Source: CAZUHB01 sp964620445
GTDB taxonomy: Bacteria > Planctomycetota > B15-G4 > CAYZWU01
Assembly (NCBI GenBank): GCA_964620445.1
Contig: CAZUHB010000007.1
Span: 62,001 to 126,000, forward strand
Direction of reading: 5' to 3'
DNA length: 64,000 nt
A program made the position numbers and the translations under genes. Shown one piece after another: positions 52,189 through 60,314 of this stretch. A model generated the notes under the pieces. That model saw only the letters and a program-made list of their open reading frames with translations. It did not search any database and was not told the origin of the DNA. Each line of letters starts with the position of its first letter. Position 1 is the stretch's first letter.

Positions 52189-53538
52189 TCAGTAGACCTT
52201 CACGATGGAGAGTGTCAGGTCGTCGCCGCTCCCGCCATGAGCGATGAATTCCTTGACCGAGGCAAAGACCCGATCGATGAGCTGGGACGCCGGGAGGTCG
52301 GCCCCGTTGGCCAGTATCGCCACGAATCTCTCCTTGCCGAACATCTCGCCCTCCTTCTGCGCCTCCTCGATCCCATCGGTGAACAGGGCGAGGAGGTCGC
52401 CCTTTTCGAGAACGATGCTCTCGGGAGGACCGAATGGTGCATCGGGTATGACGCCGAGCGCCATTCCGGTTCTTTTCAGCTCCTGCGACCCGCACGCTCC
52501 CTTTCGGAGCAGGATCGGCGGACAGTGTCCGGCGTTTCCGTAGGTGAGCAGACGCGTCTTGAAATCGATGATACCCAGAAAATAGGAGACGAAGATGTCC
52601 TCGTCCGTATCGTGCTCGAGCTGGTTGTTCAGGAAACCGAGGGCTTCGTCGATGGGGATCTTGCCGGCCATCAATGCCCGTGTCAGCGACCGCACGCTCG
52701 ACATGAGAATGGCCGGTCCCACGCCGTGCCCGCTCACGTCGCCCACCACGATGCCCAGTTTGTCTTCGCCCATGGGGATGAAATCGTAGTAGTCGCCTGC
52801 CGTCATCTCGAGAGGTTCCAGCCTCCCCGAAATGTCGAAACCCTCGAGACTTTCCGGATCAGCAGGCAGGAGATCGACCTGGATGCGGCGGGCGATTTCG
52901 AGGGACTCCTTGAGACGTTCCGAGCGGACGTACTCGGCGACGAGGCGGGCGTTTTCGATGGTGATCGCCATGGCGTTCGCCAGGGCGTCGAAGAATTTCA
53001 GATCCGATTTCGCGAACTCCCGCGATGCGGCGCGAGTGTCCACATAGATCACACCGATCGTCTCCTCCTTGACGGAGAGGGTCACACACATGACGGCTCG
53101 CAATTTGAGATCGACCACCGATTTGGAAAAGTCGACAGGCTCCGAGGCGCCCACCTTGAGCAGGACAGGTTCGCCGCTGGCGAAAACATCGTTGATCACC
53201 TTCGTCGAGAACTGGATATCCCCCTCGATATTGCGCCCCCCCGCATCTCGGGCCACCTTGATCGCCGGGGCCGCACCGGGGTCCTTCAGGAAAAGAATAC
53301 CCCGCTCGGCACCCACCAGGCGGATACATCTATCCACGATCGATACGAGTAGACGATCGGGATCGGTTTTCGAGATCACCTCGGCCATCGTGTCGAGAAG
53401 AAGCTTGATCTTCGTCGTATCGACCCGCTCGTCCCCGGTGAGAAATACCGATGTCTCACCCGCCATCGGCTTCAGGGATTTCTCGTGACGGTCGTCGTCT
53501 CGATCCCTCTTGCCGCTTCCGAAAAAGAATTTCTTCAT
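52189..53538 (-). CDS. GAF - PP2C (SpoIIE/RsbU-type) serine phosphatase
   Basis: 449 residues from ATG 53538 (MKKFFFGSGKRDRD). A GAF sensor domain spans about 55-200 ('LLVSIVDRCIRLVGAERGILF', 'ETIGVIYVDT'), then a short coiled-coil linker ('SLEIARRIQVDLLP') and a PP2C phosphatase domain (about 230-449) with metal motifs GDYYDF, GDVSGHGVG, 'TDGIEEA' and GDDLTL. Such proteins dephosphorylate anti-sigma antagonists in partner-switching systems; no antagonist or anti-sigma gene is adjacent. A longer reading to 53574 is rejected because it enters the tandem repeat region. The 19-bp array begins 23 bp upstream of the start. Confidence 0.9.
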   Translation of the reverse strand: MKKFFFGSGKRDRDDDRHEKSLKPMAGETSVFLTGDERVDTTKIKLLLDTMAEVISKTDPDRLLVSIVDRCIRLVGAERGILFLKDPGAAPAIKVARDAGGRNIEGDIQFSTKVINDVFASGEPVLLKVGASEPVDFSKSVVDLKLRAVMCVTLSVKEETIGVIYVDTRAASREFAKSDLKFFDALANAMAITIENARLVAEYVRSERLKESLEIARRIQVDLLPADPESLEGFDISGRLEPLEMTAGDYYDFIPMGEDKLGIVVGDVSGHGVGPAILMSSVRSLTRALMAGKIPIDEALGFLNNQLEHDTDEDIFVSYFLGIIDFKTRLLTYGNAGHCPPILLRKGACGSQELKRTGMALGVIPDAPFGPPESIVLEKGDLLALFTDGIEEAQKEGEMFGKERFVAILANGADLPASQLIDRVFASVKEFIAHGGSGDDLTLSIVKVY

Positions 53539-53561
53539 CGATCTATTCCAATTTCCCAAGC

Positions 53562-53713
53562 GATGCTCCTTCATCGCCGCGATGCTCCTTCATCGCCGCG
53601 ATGCTCCTTCATCGCCGCGATGCTCCTTCATCGCCGCAAGGTTCCTTCATTCCCGCGGTGCTTTTTCATCGCCGCGATGCTTTTGCACCGCCGCGATGCT
53701 CTCGTGGAGCCGG
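53562..53713. repeat. 19-bp tandem repeat array upstream of the PP2C gene
   Basis: GATGCTCCTTCATCGCCGC is repeated perfectly at 53562-53580, 53581-53599, 53600-53618 and 53619-53637, then three decaying copies and a partial eighth to about 53713. It occupies the space where the phosphatase promoter or leader should be. On the minus strand each unit holds AAGGAG and an ATG, so every copy resembles a start site. Confidence 0.9.
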
Positions 53714-53812
53714 ATTGAGCCGGGTAATCGGGAGACACTTTTTAACGTGCGGAAAAACCAAACACATGATAACGGATCGGTCCCTGTCCTGTCGCCGCAA
53801 AAAAAGAGGGCG

Positions 53813-54616
53813 TCACGTGGCGGCCGATGCTGCCGTCACCAGGGAGACGCCTCCCTCCTTCAGAGCCCGCGCACACTCGTCGACGGTGGCCGCCGTCGAG
53901 ATCACGTCATCGACGAGCAAAACGTGCAGATTTCGCTTTCCGTCCCGTGCGGCCCGGCGCTGTGCCAGCCGGAGCAGCGAGGGACGCGGTCTGAAGGCGC
54001 CGATCAGGTTCGATCTCCGGTCGCGACCGCGACTGGCGCCCTGGGATGGAGTGTATCGGACCCGCCGCACAAGATCGGGCCGGAATGGAATCTTCATCTG
54101 TCTTGCCACGATTCCGGCGATCAGATCGGCCTGATTGTATCCGCGGCGCAATCGTTTCAGGGGATGGAGAGGGACAGACGTCACCAGTGCGGGGTGCGAA
54201 TTCCCGAGAGCAAGATCCGCGCCGGAGCGCGCCAGACACCCGAGCGGAACGGCAGCCCGACGTGCGTTCGAGAACTTGAGCAGGCGGACCAATGTACGCA
54301 CGGCTCCCGTGTAGGCCGCTCCGGCCGCACACCGCTCGAAGGCGAAGGAGCGCCCGCGGCAGCGGCCGCATCCCTGCCGGGCAGAGTGTGATTTCGGGCG
54401 CCGGGCGGATTGACCCGGCGGGCCGCTTCGGCGTTGATGGAGTTCTCCGCACTGCACGCAGCGGTCCGTTCCGGAGAGATGGACCGTCGACGCACAGGCC
54501 GCGCAGAGGAACCGGCCAGGAAAGCCCTTTCCAAGGAGAGGCTCCCGTCCACAGAGAAAGCATTCGCGGGGAAAGAGGAGATCCTTCACGCCCGCCATCA
54601 ACCAGGGAGTTTCCAT
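53813..54616 (-). CDS. comF: ComF-family phosphoribosyltransferase-like protein
   Basis: 267 residues. Zinc-ribbon-like cysteines near the N-terminus ('CFLCG', 'CAAC', 'CVQCG', 'CGRCRGR') followed by a type I phosphoribosyltransferase fold with 'VPLHPLKRLRRGYNQADLIA' and the PRPP-binding 'VLLVDDVISTAATVDEC' loop. ComF proteins take part in uptake of single-stranded DNA during transformation; enzymatic activity is often absent. Other competence genes are not in the window. It lies 51 bp downstream of a membrane protein gene on the same strand. Confidence 0.9.
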   Translation of the reverse strand: METPWLMAGVKDLLFPRECFLCGREPLLGKGFPGRFLCAACASTVHLSGTDRCVQCGELHQRRSGPPGQSARRPKSHSARQGCGRCRGRSFAFERCAAGAAYTGAVRTLVRLLKFSNARRAAVPLGCLARSGADLALGNSHPALVTSVPLHPLKRLRRGYNQADLIAGIVARQMKIPFRPDLVRRVRYTPSQGASRGRDRRSNLIGAFRPRPSLLRLAQRRAARDGKRNLHVLLVDDVISTAATVDECARALKEGGVSLVTAASAAT

Positions 54617-54667
54617 GAAGGAGGGACGGAATCGGGCCGAACCGGTTTCGGCCGAAGAGTGCTTTGA

Positions 54668-55330
54668 TCAGCCGATTCTGGGTGGTGTGGCCGGGTGGAC
54701 CTGATCCTTGGGCTGCGGTTTCTGGGGCCGCAGGCTCTCGGAACGGTCCATGATCGCGTCGGAGTCGACCGGGATGTGGAGCGCCTCCTTGATCTTGAGG
54801 ACATACTCCTCGATCGAATCGTCCTTGTTGCGCGGTATCTTGAGCAGAGATCCGATCTGCTTGGCGACCTCGATGTTTTTCACCAGTTCCCAGTCATGAT
54901 CCCGGAAAAAGTTGATCATCAGGTGTTTGAACGTGAATCGCGTCCAAGCGACCTGCACGATCTTGAGAATCACGGTCAAGATCACGGCGGAGAGCACGAG
55001 GATCAGAAAGACGAGGAGAAGGTTGGTGCCCACTGTCCCGGCCATCGAGTCGTTGATGTCCCTGGCCTTGTTCTGCGACAGCGCAGCCCAGATCTGGATG
55101 GCGTAACCCACGATGAGAAACACGAAACCGATGTAGACCTGAGTCTTGTTGAGCACGTAGTCGCGGATCTTGTTGAGCGGGTAGGCCCTCTCGACACCAA
55201 AGAACTCGTGCAAAACCCTTTTCGGCCGCTTGAAGGTGATACCGTTCGCGAGGAATACGATTCCCACGATGTTCAATGTCAGGCCGATGACGGTTGAGGT
55301 GCATTCCCGCCAGTCGAGGGATTCCAACAT
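54668..55330 (-). CDS. Integral membrane protein of unknown function, three TM segments
   Basis: 220 residues from ATG 55330 (AGAGGA upstream; a GTG at 55342 is possible). Hydrophobic helices lie at about 12-30, 64-84 and 101-127; the remaining 90 residues are soluble and end in a Pro-rich tail. Between TM1 and TM2 is a basic amphipathic stretch ('FKRPKRVLHEFFGVERAYPL'). No family is recognised and no catalytic motif is visible. It is divergent from gatC and upstream of comF, with no obvious link to either. Confidence 0.7.
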   Translation of the reverse strand: MLESLDWRECTSTVIGLTLNIVGIVFLANGITFKRPKRVLHEFFGVERAYPLNKIRDYVLNKTQVYIGFVFLIVGYAIQIWAALSQNKARDINDSMAGTVGTNLLLVFLILVLSAVILTVILKIVQVAWTRFTFKHLMINFFRDHDWELVKNIEVAKQIGSLLKIPRNKDDSIEEYVLKIKEALHIPVDSDAIMDRSESLRPQKPQPKDQVHPATPPRIG

Positions 55331-55509
55331 TGGTCCTCTCACATCAGAGAAGTGTTAGGTCGCCAAAAGTGTACGTCGATGAAACTCTCATCTCACCTGT
55401 TCAAAAGCGGAATGATACCACCCCAGCCCTCCTTGACAACCACAAATGTGTATGATAATTCTTATTTATTGACATCAAACGAGTTAACGTTACGCCAAGG
55501 AGACCCGAC

Positions 55510-55794
55510 TTGGTCGACCGAAAAGAGATCGTCAATATCGCCAACCTCGCCGCCCTCGGTCTCAGCAAAGATGAGATCGGCCTCTACACATCCAGATTGC
55601 GTCGGATTCTGGAGTACTTCGAAAAAATCGGCGACCTTGACGGGGACGAAGCCGACCGCGCTCTTCCAGCTCTCGGACCCGAAAGCCCCTTGCGTCCCGA
55701 CCGGGTCGAGCCGTCCCTGGAAACGGACGCTCTGTTGCGCAACACCGAGTTTGTCTCCCGTACTTTCTTCACCGTCAAGAAGGTGATCGAATGA
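55510..55794 (+). CDS. gatC: Asp/Glu-tRNA amidotransferase subunit C
   Basis: 94 residues from a TTG start at 55510, fixed by AAGGAG 8 nt upstream ('AAGGAGACCCGAC' before TTG); no ATG gives the right N-terminus. 'IVNIANLAALGLSKDEIGLY' (about 7-26) and 'LPALGPESPLRPDRVEPSL' fit GatC, which wraps around and stabilises GatA and GatB. Its stop overlaps the gatA start (ATGA), so the subunits are translationally coupled. Confidence 0.93.
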   Translation: MVDRKEIVNIANLAALGLSKDEIGLYTSRLRRILEYFEKIGDLDGDEADRALPALGPESPLRPDRVEPSLETDALLRNTEFVSRTFFTVKKVIE

Positions 55795-57278
55795 AGGGGC
55801 CTGTCACGGCCGCCCGCACAGCGAGCCAATGCCTCCGCGGGGAACTGAGTCCCGTGAGCGCCGCAACCGGCGCTCTGCGAAGACTCGACCAGGTCGAGGG
55901 CCGCATCCACGCGATGGTTCACGTCGACGAGGAGAAAGTCCTGGAGAGAGCCGCGCTGCTCGAGAAGAGCGGCCCCCCGCCCGAGGGAAAAGGCCTGCTC
56001 TTCGGGGTTCCCCTCGCGGTGAAAGACAACATCTGCGTCGAGGGCCTCCCGACGACGTGCGGCTCGCGCACGCTCGAAGGCTATCTCCCCCCCTACAACG
56101 CCACGGTGGTCGACCGTGTCCTTGCCGAGGGAGGGATCATCATCGGAACGACCAACATGGACGAATTCGCCATGGGTTCGTCTACCGAGACATCGGCGTG
56201 GAAGACGACCCGGAATCCATGGAACCGGTCCCTGAGCCCCGGTGGTTCATCAGGCGGATCGGCCGCCGTGGTTGCGGCCGGCGCGGTTCCGGCGGCACTC
56301 GGTTCGGACACCGGAGGATCGATCAGGCAGCCGGCCGCGCTCTGCGGCGCCGTGGGATTCAAGCCGACCTACGGAGCCGTGTCCCGTTACGGCCTGGTCG
56401 CTTTCGGTTCTTCCTTCGACCAGATCGGTCCGCTCTCGACCGATGTGCGGGACGCGGCACTCCTCTTCGATGTGATCGGAGGCCACGATCGATACGATTC
56501 CACAACGATCCCCGGTCGCGACATCCGCGCGGTCCCGGGGCTCGAAAACGGTGTCGACGGCATCAGGATCGGCGTGCCGGCCGAGTTCCTGGGTGACGGA
56601 GTCGACAGCGCGGTCATCAGTGCTGTACGTTCCTCCCTGAACGTCTTCGAAACCCTTGGGGCCTCGATCGAGCCGATCGAGTTGCCCCACGCGGAATACG
56701 CCATTCCGGCATACTACGTGGCCGCCATGTCGGAAGCGTCGTCCAACCTAGCCCGTTTCGACGGGGTGCGCTACGGGCTGCGCCTGGAGGGTCCCGATCT
56801 GGCCACGACCTATCAGAAGACGCGCAACGAGGGTTTCGGCCGGGAGGTCAAGATTCGCATCCTTCTCGGCACTTTCGCGCTCAGCGCCGGATTTTACGAC
56901 GCCTGGTACGCCAAAGCGCTCCGCGCCCGGAGACTCGTGGCCGACGATTTCACGAGGGCTTTCGAAAAAGTCGATGTCATCGTCGGCCCCACGTCTCCCG
57001 TGACCGCGATCGGAATCGGCGAAAAGATCGAAGACCCGGTCGCCATGTACATGTGCGACAGTCTCACCACGCCCGCATCGCTGGCCGGCCTGCCCGCTCT
57101 CTCTGTTCCGTGCGGGCTGGCGTCTCCGAACGGACCCCGGGGATCGGTGCCGATCGGCCTTCAGATCATGGGACCTCTTTTCGGGGACGCGCTCGTTCTG
57201 CGCGCGGGGCACGCCTTCGAAAAAAATCGTCCCCGTGATTTCGTTTCGCCCCTCGCGAGAGAACTGGAGAAGACCTGA
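55791..57278 (+). CDS. gatA: Asp/Glu-tRNA amidotransferase subunit A
   Basis: 495 residues, amidase signature family. The Lys-Ser-Ser triad is readable: 'AVKDNICVEG' (Lys), 'SPGGSSGGSAAVVAAG' (first Ser) and 'DTGGSIRQPAALCG' (nucleophile). It releases ammonia from glutamine and feeds it to GatB, which amidates Glu-tRNA(Gln) or Asp-tRNA(Asn). Because asnS is present in the same window, the Gln branch is the likelier essential one. It overlaps gatC by 4 nt and ends 4 bp before gatB. Confidence 0.97.
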   Translation: MKGPVTAARTASQCLRGELSPVSAATGALRRLDQVEGRIHAMVHVDEEKVLERAALLEKSGPPPEGKGLLFGVPLAVKDNICVEGLPTTCGSRTLEGYLPPYNATVVDRVLAEGGIIIGTTNMDEFAMGSSTETSAWKTTRNPWNRSLSPGGSSGGSAAVVAAGAVPAALGSDTGGSIRQPAALCGAVGFKPTYGAVSRYGLVAFGSSFDQIGPLSTDVRDAALLFDVIGGHDRYDSTTIPGRDIRAVPGLENGVDGIRIGVPAEFLGDGVDSAVISAVRSSLNVFETLGASIEPIELPHAEYAIPAYYVAAMSEASSNLARFDGVRYGLRLEGPDLATTYQKTRNEGFGREVKIRILLGTFALSAGFYDAWYAKALRARRLVADDFTRAFEKVDVIVGPTSPVTAIGIGEKIEDPVAMYMCDSLTTPASLAGLPALSVPCGLASPNGPRGSVPIGLQIMGPLFGDALVLRAGHAFEKNRPRDFVSPLARELEKT

Positions 57279-57282
57279 TCCT

Positions 57283-58716
57283 ATGGAATACGAAAGCGTG
57301 ATAGGTCTCGAGGTGCACGTGCAGTTGAAGACCGCATCCAAGCTCTTCTGCTCGTGCCGTGCAGCCTTCGGCGCGGAACCGAACACACTCGTCTGTCCGG
57401 TGTGCACGGGACAGCCGGGCGCTCTGCCCGTTCTCAACGAGCAAGCCTTTCGCTACGGGATCCTGGCCGCGCTCGCCCTGAACTGCGCCGTGGCGGAACA
57501 GACCCGTTTCGATCGTAAGCACTATTTCTATCCCGACCTTCCCAAGGGATACCAGATCTCGCAGTTCGCCCTTCCTCTCGGCAGGTCCGGTTCGATCGAG
57601 TTCGAGAGCACGAGCGGGGCGCCGAAATACATCGAACTGCGCCGTGTTCACCTCGAGGAGGATGCTGGAAAGGCGATTCACCAGGCGGAGTCCGATCGGA
57701 GCCTCGTCGATCTTAATCGCGCCGGCATCCCGCTTCTGGAGATCGTGAGCGAACCGTGGGCCGGCACTCCGGCCGAGGCGCGTGCCTGCCTGGAGAGCCT
57801 CAAACAGCTCTTGCGCTACACCGGTGTGTCCGATTGCGACATGGAAAAGGGATCGCTCAGATGCGATGCCAACATTTCCACCCGGCCTCGGGGGGATACC
57901 GGACTGGGCGTTCGGACGGAGGTGAAAAATCTCAACTCCTTCCGCAATGTGGAAAAGGCGCTCCTTTTTGAACGGTCGCGGCAGGCGCGGATTCTGGCCG
58001 CCGGCGGTGCGGTCGAGCAGGATACGCGGCTCTGGCGCGACGCCGAGGAGACCACCGCGGTGATGCGCACCAAGGAGGAGGCGCGGGACTACCGTTATTT
58101 GCCCGAACCCGACCTTCCCCTCTTCGGCGTGTCAGACCAAATCCTGTCCGAATGCCGATCGCTGCTCCCGGAGAATCCCTTGAAGAGGCGGGCGCGATTT
58201 GTGGACGACTACGGCCTCTCGGCCTATGACGCCCGCGTGCTCACGGCCGATCGGGACGTTGCCGACTATTTCGAGGAGTGCACGGCGCGGGGCGCGGATC
58301 CGCGCGATATGGCCAAATGGATCGAGGGGCCCCTTCTCGAGGAACTGAATCGGCGCCGCTGTTCGCTCGACGATCTGAATCTGCCTGCCGCGAGACTGAC
58401 CGACCTCGTCGCGATGGTGGCCTCCGGAAAAATATCCCGTCTCTCGGCGGCGAGGATCCTTCCAAAACTCATAGACAGCCGCAATGAGCCGGCACTTCTG
58501 GTTTCCGAACTCGATCTGGGACAGATTTCCGACGACGAATCGATCGAGCGGATGGCGCGGCGTGTGATTGCCGAGAATCCTTCCATGGCCGAACAGTACG
58601 CGCAGGGGAAAGACTCGGTGCTCAACGCGCTCGTGGGCCGGGTGATGAAAGCCTCCGGGGGAAGAGCTCATCCCCGGAAAGTGCGCACCGTGCTCGACAA
58701 TATATTGCGGTCGTGA
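57283..58716 (+). CDS. gatB: Asp/Glu-tRNA amidotransferase subunit B
   Basis: 477 residues from ATG 57283, chosen because the family begins at 'YESVIGLEVHVQL' and a longer reading adds gatA-overlapping residues. 'CSCRAAFG' and 'CPVCTGQPG' provide the CxC/CxxC zinc site; 'RKHYFYPDLPKGYQISQ' and 'VHLEEDAGK' form the kinase-like active site; the C-terminal YqeY-like helical domain binds the tRNA ('SGGRAHPRKVRTVL'). It phosphorylates and amidates the mischarged tRNA. It is the third gene of a gatCAB operon, the order common in many bacteria. Confidence 0.97.
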   Translation: MEYESVIGLEVHVQLKTASKLFCSCRAAFGAEPNTLVCPVCTGQPGALPVLNEQAFRYGILAALALNCAVAEQTRFDRKHYFYPDLPKGYQISQFALPLGRSGSIEFESTSGAPKYIELRRVHLEEDAGKAIHQAESDRSLVDLNRAGIPLLEIVSEPWAGTPAEARACLESLKQLLRYTGVSDCDMEKGSLRCDANISTRPRGDTGLGVRTEVKNLNSFRNVEKALLFERSRQARILAAGGAVEQDTRLWRDAEETTAVMRTKEEARDYRYLPEPDLPLFGVSDQILSECRSLLPENPLKRRARFVDDYGLSAYDARVLTADRDVADYFEECTARGADPRDMAKWIEGPLLEELNRRRCSLDDLNLPAARLTDLVAMVASGKISRLSAARILPKLIDSRNEPALLVSELDLGQISDDESIERMARRVIAENPSMAEQYAQGKDSVLNALVGRVMKASGGRAHPRKVRTVLDNILRS

Positions 58717-58750
58717 TTCGCGTCCGGGCCTCGCGAGCGGGGATCCTGTT

Positions 58751-60295
58751 TCATTCCCATTCGATCGTGGAAGGGGGTTTGCTGGAGATGTCGTAGACCA
58801 CGCGATTCACACCCTCGACCTCATTGATGATGCGGTTCGATATCTTGGCGAGAAGATCGTATGGCAGGCGCGCCCAATCTGCGGTCATGAAATCCTCGGT
58901 CGTCACCGCCCTGAGCGCCACAACGCGGCCGTAGGTCCGGTTGTCGCCCATGACTCCCACCGAGTAGACAGGCAAAAGAACCGCGAATACCTGCGACGTA
59001 CGATCGTAGAATCCCCCGTTGCGCAGTTCGTCGATCATTATGGCATCAGCCTCGCGCAGGGTATCGAGATCCTCCCGTGTCACCCGCCCAGGTAACCGCA
59101 CGGCGAGGCCGGGGCCCGGAAAGGGATGGCGCCCCACGATGGAGCCGGGGAGACCGAGAAGCCTCCCGATCTTTCGCACTTCGTCCTTGAAAAGGTTTCT
59201 CAAGGGTTCGATGAGTTCGAAACCGAGTTCCTCGGGTAGCCCGCCGACGTTGTGATGGGTCTTGATCGTTGCAGTCGGACCGCCGTGGGCGGCGACCGAT
59301 TCGATCACATCGGGATAAAGCGTCCCCTGGGCGAGATACCGTACTTCCTTGAGCTTTGTTGCCTCGCGCCGGAATACGTCGATGAAAGTGTGGCCGATGC
59401 GCCGTCTCTTCAGTTCGGGATCTTCCACGCCGGCGATCGCGGAGAGAAAGTCCTCGGCAGCGTCGACGAAATGGAATCGCATCTTGAAATGATCGCGGAA
59501 GGTGGAAACCACTTGTTCCGCCTCGTTCTTGCGAAGAAAGCCATTGTCCACAAAAATGCACTCCAGATCGTCGCCGATCGCTTCGTGCAGGAGAAGGGCC
59601 GCCACCGAGGAATCGACTCCGCCCGAGAGACCGAGTACGACCTTTTCGCCGCCCACCCTTCGACGGATCGCGTCCACCGTGGTATCGATAAAGGAAGACA
59701 TCTTCCAGTCTCCCTTCGCGCCGCAGATCCCGAAGAGGAAATTGCGGAGGATCTGCAGACCCTGGTCCGTGTGGGTCACCTCGGGATGGAACTGGAGCCC
59801 GATGAATTTTCCCCCTTCGCCGGCCACCGCCGCGTGAGGACAGTTTATCGAGGACGCGATCGCCTCGTAGCCGTTGGGAAGAGATGCGGCCTGGTCACCA
59901 TGGCTCATCCAGACGACCGACTCTTCTGGCAATCCGTTGAATACGGACACGTCCGTCTTGAAGCTGGCCGAGGTGCGGCCATACTCCCCACCCCTCTCGC
60001 CGTGCACGACCTCTCCGCCACGGAGACGCACGACCTGCTGCATACCGTAGCAAATGCCCAGGATCGGTAGGCCCAGGTCGAGATAACGCTCGTCGAGTTG
60101 CGGGGCGCCGTCGTCGTAAACCGAGTTCGGACCGCCCGAGAGTATCAAGGCGATCGGGCGTTCCCGTTCGACCGTCGCCGGATCGACAGAGCAGGGATAG
60201 ATCACACTGTACACGTTGATCTCACGGACCCGTCTCGCGATCAACTGCGTGTATTGTGAACCGAAATCGAGAATGACGACGGTCTGGGCCTTCAA
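58751..60295 (-). CDS. guaA: GMP synthase (glutamine-hydrolysing)
   Basis: 514 residues from a TTG at 60295 (GGAG upstream; no ATG at the family N-terminus). Class I glutaminase domain (1-195) with nucleophile C82 in 'ILGICYGMQQV' and 'GLQFHPEVTHT'; ATP-pyrophosphatase domain with the P-loop 'GLSGGVDSSVAA'; C-terminal dimerisation domain ending 'SKPPSTIEWE', the conserved end. It converts XMP to GMP. It lies 19 bp downstream of guaB, so the two steps from IMP to GMP are co-transcribed. Confidence 0.97.
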   Translation of the reverse strand: MKAQTVVILDFGSQYTQLIARRVREINVYSVIYPCSVDPATVERERPIALILSGGPNSVYDDGAPQLDERYLDLGLPILGICYGMQQVVRLRGGEVVHGERGGEYGRTSASFKTDVSVFNGLPEESVVWMSHGDQAASLPNGYEAIASSINCPHAAVAGEGGKFIGLQFHPEVTHTDQGLQILRNFLFGICGAKGDWKMSSFIDTTVDAIRRRVGGEKVVLGLSGGVDSSVAALLLHEAIGDDLECIFVDNGFLRKNEAEQVVSTFRDHFKMRFHFVDAAEDFLSAIAGVEDPELKRRRIGHTFIDVFRREATKLKEVRYLAQGTLYPDVIESVAAHGGPTATIKTHHNVGGLPEELGFELIEPLRNLFKDEVRKIGRLLGLPGSIVGRHPFPGPGLAVRLPGRVTREDLDTLREADAIMIDELRNGGFYDRTSQVFAVLLPVYSVGVMGDNRTYGRVVALRAVTTEDFMTADWARLPYDLLAKISNRIINEVEGVNRVVYDISSKPPSTIEWE

Positions 60296-60314
60296 GATGT
60301 TCTCCTCTGTTCTG

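Noticed and set aside
53562..53713. Possible CRISPR array
   Set aside because: The 19-bp units abut directly with no spacers, and no cas gene is near.
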